From contig JAGWTL010000040.1 of assembly GCA_028869035.1 (NCBI GenBank), positions 1 to 13,523 of the forward strand: a stretch of 13,523 bases of DNA, given 5' to 3'. Numbering within the stretch: the first letter of the stretch is position 1; each line of letters starts with the position of its first letter. The position numbers and the translations under genes are program-made. Positions 8,578 through 13,523 of the stretch are shown piece after piece. Under the pieces are notes generated by a model. That model was not told where the DNA came from, searched no databases, and saw only the letters and a program-made list of their open reading frames with translations. Source of the DNA: Burkholderiales bacterium. Lineage in GTDB: Bacteria > Pseudomonadota > Gammaproteobacteria > Burkholderiales > Burkholderiaceae_C.

Positions 8578-8880
8578 TCAGGCCGCGGCTGGGCGCAGCA
8601 GACGGTGGGCAGGGGCCGGTGGGGTGGGGCTGGGAGCCAGGCTGAGCTCGCGGCGCTTGCGGATCCAGGCCATGGGCGTGGTGCTCAGGAACTTGAAAAA
8701 GAGCGCGTTGAGGGTCTGGTGGTCCAGGCCGCTCTGGGCCATGAGCTCCTGCCAGCCTATGGGCTCCTGCAGATGGGCCTCGATCCAGGTGCAGAGTTCG
8801 TCAAAGGTCTGCCGGTGGTCCGACAGGGCGACCTGCTTGCGTGTGACAGCGGTGCGGGTAACGGGCATGGAAACGGACAT
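8578..8880 (-). CDS. Small protein with half of an AraC-type DNA-binding domain
   Basis: A 100-residue protein. Residues about 23-75 (FDELCTWIEAHLQEPIGW, then ELMAQSGLDHQTLNALFFKF and STTPMAWIRKRRE) match the first helix-turn-helix subdomain of AraC/XylS regulators, including the TTPMAW-RRR linker helix start. The second helix-turn-helix expected after it is absent; the protein ends in a Pro/Ala-rich tail. No remnant of the second half is visible in the sequence past the stop. The ATG at 8880 is supported by GAGGAG (8891-8896); an upstream TTG at 8922 lies before that Shine-Dalgarno. It lies 87 bp downstream of trpS on the same strand. It could be a minimal DNA-binding protein or a decayed regulator; targets are unknown. 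Confidence 0.75.
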   Translation of the reverse strand: MSVSMPVTRTAVTRKQVALSDHRQTFDELCTWIEAHLQEPIGWQELMAQSGLDHQTLNALFFKFLSTTPMAWIRKRRELSLAPSPTPPAPAHRLLRPAAA

Positions 8881-8967
8881 GGAACGGCACTCCTCAGCTT
8901 GGTGGGTAGCCGCTGCCAGCAAGAACCGTACCCGTGGCAGATGCGGGGACGGTTGGAGGCTCAGGGA

Positions 8968-10263
8968 TCAGTCTTTGGCGGCCAGCAGCAGTTGTAGCGC
9001 AGAGTAGACCTCATCCACGTTACTCAATTGTTGCAAAGGTATCTCTTGGAGCAGGGGGGGCAGGGGACCGGTCTGTTCCTGCAGCTGTTTGATCACCTGA
9101 CCGGCCTCCTTGGGGCTGTCGTAGGCCTTGCTCTGCAGCAACAGCCTGCCCTGCGCATCCACGAACTTGAAATAGAACTTGCCGTCGCTCTCGCGGTACT
9201 GCTTGAAGCTGGGCAGGGCGGTCCTGTCCTTTTTGCCGGCCTGGGCCCCGGCCTGGGCCCGCAGGTCGCGCAGGCCCACGGCGTGGCGCAACTGGGTGGT
9301 GAAGGGGGTGGCGATGGCGCGGGCCCTGGCCGCGCCGGCTTTGAGCATCTCTTCCAGGCGCTCGGGGTGGCTGATGAGCGTTTCGTAGGCTTCGCGTTTG
9401 GGCGCGATCTCCTGGTCGATGCGCTCGAACAGGTTGGTCTTGGCCTCGGCCCAGGCGATGCCATCCGCATAGGCCTGCCGCAGCTTCGCGGTTTCCTCGG
9501 GCGTGGCGAAGGCCTGGTAGATCTGGAACAGGGCCGAGCCTTCGGTGTCCTTGGGTTCGCCGGGCGCGCGTGAATCGGTCTTGATGCCGGTGATGAGCTT
9601 CCTGAGCTGCTCGCGCGGGGCGAAGAGCGGGATGGTGTTGTCGTAGCTCTTGCTCATCTTGCGGCCGTCGAGGCCGGGCAGGGTGGCCACGCTCTCCTCG
9701 ATCTGCGCCTCGGGCAAGACGAAGTGCTCGCCGTAGAGATGGTTGAAGCTGGCGGCGATGTCGCGCGCCATCTCGATGTGCTGGATCTGGTCACGTCCCA
9801 CGGGCACGCGGTGGGCGTTGAACATCAGGATGTCGGCGGCCATCAGCACCGGGTACATGAAGAGGCCGGCGGTCACGTCGGCATCCGGGTCCACGCCGGC
9901 GGCGTTGTTCTTGTCCACCGAGGCCTTGTAGGCATGGGCGCGGTTGAGCAGGCCCTTGCCGCAGACGCAGGTGAGGAACCAGGTCAGCTCGGGGATCTCG
10001 GGCACGTCGGACTGGCGGTAGAACGTGACGCGCTCGGGGTCCAGGCCGCAGGCGATCCAGCTCGCGGCGATCTCCAGCGTGCTGCGCTGGATGCGCGCGG
10101 GTTCGTCCACCTTGATGAGCGCGTGGTAGTCGGCCAGAAAGTAGTAGCTCTGCACCCCGGCGGCGCGGCTGGCCGCGATGGCTGGGCGGATGGCGCCCAC
10201 GTAGTTGCCCAGATGGGGTGTGCCCGAAGTGGTGATGCCGGTCAGGACGCGGACGGTGCTCAT
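8968..10263 (-). CDS. trpS: Tryptophanyl-tRNA synthetase with C-terminal extension
   Basis: A 431-residue class I synthetase that charges tRNA-Trp (EC 6.1.1.2). The HIGH-type motif is HLGN at residues 17-20 (TSGTPHLGNYVGA) and the KMSKS loop is at 202-206 (GRKMSKSYDNT). VPVGRDQIQHIEMARDIA lies between them. It is about 100 residues longer than E. coli TrpS. The added C-terminus, about residues 353-431, includes YRESDGKFYFKF, then GRLLLQSKAYDSPKEAG, which resembles a YegP/DUF1508 beta unit. The ATG at 10263 has AAGG seven bases upstream. A longer open frame to 10668 overlaps the M50 protease gene and is rejected. The M50 gene ends 74 bp upstream on the same strand. Confidence 0.97.
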   Translation of the reverse strand: MSTVRVLTGITTSGTPHLGNYVGAIRPAIAASRAAGVQSYYFLADYHALIKVDEPARIQRSTLEIAASWIACGLDPERVTFYRQSDVPEIPELTWFLTCVCGKGLLNRAHAYKASVDKNNAAGVDPDADVTAGLFMYPVLMAADILMFNAHRVPVGRDQIQHIEMARDIAASFNHLYGEHFVLPEAQIEESVATLPGLDGRKMSKSYDNTIPLFAPREQLRKLITGIKTDSRAPGEPKDTEGSALFQIYQAFATPEETAKLRQAYADGIAWAEAKTNLFERIDQEIAPKREAYETLISHPERLEEMLKAGAARARAIATPFTTQLRHAVGLRDLRAQAGAQAGKKDRTALPSFKQYRESDGKFYFKFVDAQGRLLLQSKAYDSPKEAGQVIKQLQEQTGPLPPLLQEIPLQQLSNVDEVYSALQLLLAAKD

Positions 10264-10337
10264 TGGATAACCTTCGTGCTGCGCACTGCGGTGCGAACTT
10301 GCTTGGGACGGCCCGGCGCAGTGTTCATGGCGTGGTG

Positions 10338-11006
10338 TCAGTGCAGGAGGAGGGACAGGGGCGTGAGCAGCAGGTCCAGCAGGCGGTAGGTCAGGCCCAT
10401 GACGGGGTGCATCCAGAGCGTGCTGACAATGCCGGTGAGCACCAGGGCCATCACGATGAAAAAGCCCCAGGGTTCGACGCGCGACACCAGGGCCGCCTGC
10501 TTCCAGGGCAGCAGGCCGACCAGGATGCGTCCGCCATCCAGCGGCGGCAGCGGAAAGAGGTTGAAGGCGAACATCACCACGTTGACCAGGATGCCGGCGC
10601 GGCACATTTCGAGGAAAAAGCGCTCCTGCATGCCACTCCCTACGAGCAGGTACATCAGCGCTCCCCATAGCAGGGCCTGCAGCAGGTTGGCGCCCGGGCC
10701 GGCCAGGGCGACCCAGACCATGTCGCGCTTCGGGTTGCGCAGGCGGTCGAAGCGCACCGGCACCGGCTTGGCATAACCGAAAAGGAAGGCGCCGCTGGTG
10801 GCGAAATACAGCAGCAGGGGCATCAGCACGGTGCCTACCGGGTCGATGTGCCTGATGGGGTTGAGCGTGATGCGCCCCATCATGGCGGCCGTGTTGTCGC
10901 CGAAGTGGCGGGCGGCGTAACCGTGGGCGGCCTCGTGCACGGTGATGGCGAACAGCACCGGCAGGGCGTAGATGAGGACGGTTTGAATCAGGTTGTTGAT
11001 ATCCAC
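10338..11006 (-). CDS. Site-2 protease family (M50) membrane metallopeptidase
   Basis: A 222-residue integral membrane protein with five or six hydrophobic segments. The zinc-binding HEAAH lies at residues 24-28 inside the first membrane segment, and the third ligand is Asp157 in NLFPLPPLDGGRIL. These define an intramembrane metalloprotease of the S2P/M50 family in its short form, without PDZ or CBS domains. Substrates of these short bacterial members are mostly unknown. The start is GTG at 11006, with no earlier methionine and no strong Shine-Dalgarno; translation from here keeps the HEAAH segment whole. It lies between yciO and trpS in the same direction, and the gap upstream of it holds inverted-repeat copy 2. 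Confidence 0.92.
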   Translation of the reverse strand: MDINNLIQTVLIYALPVLFAITVHEAAHGYAARHFGDNTAAMMGRITLNPIRHIDPVGTVLMPLLLYFATSGAFLFGYAKPVPVRFDRLRNPKRDMVWVALAGPGANLLQALLWGALMYLLVGSGMQERFFLEMCRAGILVNVVMFAFNLFPLPPLDGGRILVGLLPWKQAALVSRVEPWGFFIVMALVLTGIVSTLWMHPVMGLTYRLLDLLLTPLSLLLH

Positions 11007-11055
11007 GGGGTCGATTGTCTCAGAGTGCGGGTGGGGGAGATCGCGGGGGTTTTCT

Positions 11056-11109
11056 CCGTTCAGGCTGAGCCTGTCGAAGCCGGCCCTTCGACAGGCTCAG
11101 GGCGAACGG
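11056..11109. repeat. Dispersed inverted repeat, copy 2
   Basis: Arms at 11056-11079 and 11086-11109 share CCGTTC and CTGAGCCTGTCGAAG, interrupted by a three-base mismatch; the six-base loop is CCGGCC. It matches copy 1 (2-51) except for the longer loop and one base in the right arm. It lies 8 bp past the yciO stop and about 50 bp before the M50 start, where it may terminate or stabilise mRNA. Confidence 0.88.
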
Positions 11110-11117
11110 AATGCAGG

Positions 11118-11744
11118 CTACAGACCCAGCGCGGCCGGGTCGCCGCGGCCGCGGCGCAGCACCTCGGGCGCCTCGCCGCTGAGGTCGATCACCGTGGTGG
11201 GTTCGTGGGGGCAGGCGCCGGCGTCGATCACGGCGGCCAGCTGGTGCTCGTAGCGCTCGCGGATCTCCTGCGCGTCGTTCAGCGGATCGGTCTCGCCGGC
11301 CGGGATCAGGGTGGTGGCCAGCAGGGGGCCGCCGCTGTGCAGGGCCAGCAGCGCGTGCAGCACCTTGTGCTCGGGCACGCGCAGGCCGATGGTCTTGCGC
11401 GCGGGGTGGCTCACGCGGCGCGGCACCTCCTTGGTGGCTTCGAGGATGAAGGTCCAGGGGCCGGGCGTGGCGGCCTTGAGCAGGCGGTACTGCCGGTTGT
11501 CCACGCGCGCATAACTGGCCAGCTCGGCCAGGTCGCGGCAGAGCAGGGTCAGGTGGTGCTTGTCGTCCACCTGGCGGATGCTGCGCAGGCGGTCGGCGGC
11601 AGCCTTGTCATCGAGATGGCAGACCAGGGCGTAGCTGGAGTCGGTGGGCACGGCCACCACGCCGCCTTTTTCGAGCAGGGCCGCGGCCTGTTTGAGCAGG
11701 CGGATCTGCGGGTTGTCGGGGTGGACGTCGAAGTACTGGGCCAT
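11118..11744 (-). CDS. yciO: YciO, YrdC/Sua5-domain protein
   Basis: A 208-residue cytoplasmic protein of the YrdC/Sua5/YciO superfamily, which binds RNA and nucleotides. It follows E. coli YciO end to end: FDVHPDNPQIRLLKQA, then VVAVPTDSSYAL, IRQVDDKHHLTLLCRDL, ATPGPWTFIL, TKEVPRR and KTIGLRVP, and PTTVIDLSGEAPEVLRRGRGD. These segments place it with YciO rather than with TsaC/YrdC, the main threonylcarbamoyl-AMP synthase for tRNA t6A37; YciO's activity in that reaction is weak or disputed. The Shine-Dalgarno before the ATG at 11744 is poor. It lies 13 bp downstream of the DMT transporter gene, and the YciV-like gene is the next one up, as in the E. coli yciV-yciO pair. Confidence 0.93.
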   Translation of the reverse strand: MAQYFDVHPDNPQIRLLKQAAALLEKGGVVAVPTDSSYALVCHLDDKAAADRLRSIRQVDDKHHLTLLCRDLAELASYARVDNRQYRLLKAATPGPWTFILEATKEVPRRVSHPARKTIGLRVPEHKVLHALLALHSGGPLLATTLIPAGETDPLNDAQEIRERYEHQLAAVIDAGACPHEPTTVIDLSGEAPEVLRRGRGDPAALGL

Positions 11745-11757
11745 GGCGCCGGGGTGC

Positions 11758-12648
11758 TCAGACTTCCATGGGTTCGAGTTTGGCGCGGCTTTCGCGCACG
11801 GCCAGCCAGGTGCTGGCCGCGCCGCAGGCGGCGATCAGCACCATGCCCAGCAGGGACCAGCCATCGGGAATGTGGTGGAACACCAGCCAGCCGGCGAACA
11901 TGGCGAAGGCGATCTGCACATACAGCAGCGGCATCAGCGTGGCCGCGGGCGCGCGGCGGTAGGCCATGATCAGCAGGAAGTGGCCGATGGTGCCCATGAG
12001 GCCCATGAGCACCAGGGCCGTCCACTCGCCCAGGGTCTGCGGCGTGACCCAGACGAAGGGCAGGGCCAGAGAGGCCAGGATGGCACCCACCCAGCCGGTG
12101 TAGGCGTGCATGGTCACGGCGTCCTCGGTCTGCACCATGCGGCTGGTGAGGATCTGGAAGGCCGAGTGGGTGGCCACCTGGGCTAGCGGCAGCAGGATGT
12201 ACCAGTCGAACAGGCCGCCACCGGGCCGCACGATGACCAGGGTGCCGGAAAAACCGCCGGCCACCAGGATCCAGCGCAGGGTCGAGACATGTTCTCCCAG
12301 CAGGGTGGCGGCCAGCAGCGTGACCACCAGTGGCGTGATCATGGCGATGGCCGTGAATTCGCCGACGGGCATGTAGGACACGCTCAGGAAGGTCAAGAGG
12401 CTGGTGACCAGCAGCAGCACACCGCGCAGCAGATGGGCGCCGAGGCGCTGCGTGTGAAAAATGACCCGGCCCCGCTGGGGAAACATCACGACCGTGGTGA
12501 TCACGGCCTGGAAGATGTAGCGGAACCACAGGCCCAGCAGCACGGGCAGGGTGAGAGACACGACCTTGGCCGATGTGTCGAGGGTGGCAAAGCAGGCCAG
12601 GGCGGCAAGCGCGAACAGCATGCCGCCCAGGAAGTGGGGGTGTTTCAT
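11758..12648 (-). CDS. EamA-type DMT-superfamily transporter
   Basis: A 296-residue inner-membrane protein with about ten hydrophobic segments in two EamA repeats (roughly residues 8-140 and 150-285). Landmarks are FRYIFQAV after the second segment, VSYMPVGEFTAIAMITPLVVTLLAATLLGEH closing repeat one, and YRRAPAATLMPLLYVQIAFA in repeat two. It is a drug/metabolite exporter-family protein; the substrate cannot be told. I chose the ATG at 12648, which overlaps the PHP stop as ATGA, so translation is coupled; a GTG at 12678 would overlap that gene by about 30 bases. It sits between the yciV-like and yciO genes, which are adjacent in E. coli, so it looks like an insertion into a conserved pair. 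Confidence 0.9.
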   Translation of the reverse strand: MKHPHFLGGMLFALAALACFATLDTSAKVVSLTLPVLLGLWFRYIFQAVITTVVMFPQRGRVIFHTQRLGAHLLRGVLLLVTSLLTFLSVSYMPVGEFTAIAMITPLVVTLLAATLLGEHVSTLRWILVAGGFSGTLVIVRPGGGLFDWYILLPLAQVATHSAFQILTSRMVQTEDAVTMHAYTGWVGAILASLALPFVWVTPQTLGEWTALVLMGLMGTIGHFLLIMAYRRAPAATLMPLLYVQIAFAMFAGWLVFHHIPDGWSLLGMVLIAACGAASTWLAVRESRAKLEPMEV

Positions 12649-13502
12649 TGTTGGATACGGTCGGCCAGCAGTTCCCACACGGGGGTCAGTTCGCCGGGCA
12701 GGTAGGGCAGGGCGCCCAGGTCGGTGTGGGATTCGTCGGGGCTGTGGAAGTCGCTGCCGCGCGAGGCGGCCAGGTCGAATTCGCGCGCCATGTCGGCGTA
12801 TTTCACATACTCGGCGGCGGTGTGGCTGCCGGTCACGACTTCAACGCCGCGGCCGCCATGGGCCCTGAACTCGGAGAACAGCGCGTATTCCTCGGTGGGC
12901 GTGAAGTTGTAGCGGGCCGGGTGGGCGATCACGGCGACGCCGCCGGCGTCCCCGATCCAGTGCACGGCGTCGCGCAGCGTGGCCCAGCGGTGCGGCACGA
13001 AACCGGGCTTGCCTTCGGTCAGGTATTTGCGGAAGACCTCGTTGGTCTCGCGGCAGACGCCGCTCTCCACCAGGAAACGCGCGAAGTGGGTGCGCGAGAT
13101 CAGCTCGGGGTTGCCGGCGTACTTGAGGGCGCCCTCGTAGGCGCCGTGGATGCCCACCGCCGCCAGGCTGGCCGACATTTCTTGCGCGCGTGCGCAGCGG
13201 CCGCCGCGCGTCTGGCGCAGGCCGGCCTGCATGCGTTCGTCCTCGGCGTCGAAACCCAGGCCCACGATGTGCACGGTCTGGCCGGCGAAGGTGATGGAAA
13301 TTTCGGTGCCCGTCAGGTAGGGCAGGCGGTGCGAACGGGCAGCCGCCAGGGCGCGCTGCTGACCGCCGATCTCGTCGTGGTCGGTCAGGGCCCAGAGCTC
13401 CACGCCATTGGCATGCGCACGTGCCGCCAGCGCCTCGGGTGTGAGGGTGCCGTCGGAGACGACGGAATGGCAATGCAGGTCGGCGTTGAGGATGGAGCTC
13501 AC
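12645..13502 (-). CDS. rnm: PHP-domain phosphoesterase, RNase AM/YciV family
   Basis: A 285-residue cytoplasmic PHP (polymerase and histidinol phosphatase) metal hydrolase. Metal-binding motifs are DLHCHSVVSDG (His10, His12, Asp17), LTDHDEIG (Asp41, His42), GTEIS (Glu67), HIVGL (His78), IAHPARYN (His194) and SDFHSP (Asp251, His253). The sequence follows E. coli YciV (RNase AM) along its length, including ARFLVESG and FRKYLTEGKPGFVP. That family removes 5' phosphates from 3',5'-nucleoside bisphosphates and trims RNA 5' ends. The start is GTG at 13502, just six bases after a -10-like TAAAAT, so the mRNA may be leaderless. It is the first gene of the cluster and overlaps the DMT transporter start by four bases. 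Confidence 0.93.
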   Translation of the reverse strand: MSSILNADLHCHSVVSDGTLTPEALAARAHANGVELWALTDHDEIGGQQRALAAARSHRLPYLTGTEISITFAGQTVHIVGLGFDAEDERMQAGLRQTRGGRCARAQEMSASLAAVGIHGAYEGALKYAGNPELISRTHFARFLVESGVCRETNEVFRKYLTEGKPGFVPHRWATLRDAVHWIGDAGGVAVIAHPARYNFTPTEEYALFSEFRAHGGRGVEVVTGSHTAAEYVKYADMAREFDLAASRGSDFHSPDESHTDLGALPYLPGELTPVWELLADRIQQ

Positions 13503-13508
13503 TCGGGC

Positions 13509-13514
13509 ATTTTA
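13509..13514 (-). promoter_or_regulatory. Predicted -10 element of the rnm-yciO-trpS cluster
   Basis: TAAAAT on the minus strand matches TATAAT at 5 of 6 positions. It ends six bases before the GTG start, so transcription would begin at or next to the start codon. The -35 region would lie beyond the window end and cannot be judged. Confidence 0.4.
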
Positions 13515-13523
13515 GGCCTTGCG

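Noticed and set aside
8881..8922. TTG start for the half-AraC protein
   Set aside because: The strong GAGGAG at 8891-8896 lies downstream of the TTG and points to the ATG at 8880.
10264..10668. N-terminal extension of trpS
   Set aside because: It overlaps the M50 protease in another frame, lacks conserved sequence, and the ATG at 10263 has a proper Shine-Dalgarno and the standard TrpRS N-terminus.

Overview
This GC-rich window reads as chromosomal DNA from a betaproteobacterium, most likely Burkholderiales and probably Comamonadaceae. The support is the family-level protein similarities, the strongly GC-biased third codon positions, a C-terminally extended TrpRS, and a dispersed inverted repeat (arms around CTGAGCCTGTCGAAG) that I associate with that group. 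The assignment is recalled and inferred, not computed.

Region 1 (about 249-7406) is a complete gluconate-to-Entner-Doudoroff module. A LacI/GntR-type repressor on the minus strand diverges from gntK (gluconokinase). GntK is followed on the plus strand by the small and large membrane subunits and the periplasmic binding protein of a TRAP transporter, then edd (6-phosphogluconate dehydratase) and eda (KDPG aldolase). The gntR-gntK intergenic region holds two near-identical LacI-type palindromes, exactly 100 bp centre to centre; one sits at the predicted gntK transcription start. Together the genes would import a sugar acid (gluconate is the obvious candidate), phosphorylate it to 6-phosphogluconate, and split it to pyruvate plus glyceraldehyde-3-phosphate. 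A two-tier hairpin followed by T4 separates the transporter block from edd-eda.

Region 2 (about 7419-8520, minus strand) holds a small cupin gene, a secreted Cys-type glutathione peroxidase and a tRNA-Ser(CGA) gene with its own terminator. Region 3 (about 8578-13502, all minus strand) reads, in transcription order, as: PHP phosphoesterase (RNase AM/YciV), EamA-type DMT transporter, YciO, M50 site-2 protease, trpS, and a 100-residue protein with only half of an AraC DNA-binding domain. The PHP and transporter genes overlap by ATGA, and the YciV-YciO association matches that known from E. coli. The TrpRS carries a C-terminal segment that resembles the YegP/DUF1508 fold.

The window is mostly ordinary core and catabolic genome. 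I saw no phage, transposase, CRISPR or defence genes. The most notable items are the TRAP-linked gluconate regulon with its paired operators, the TrpRS C-terminal module, the half-AraC protein, and the two copies of the inverted repeat.
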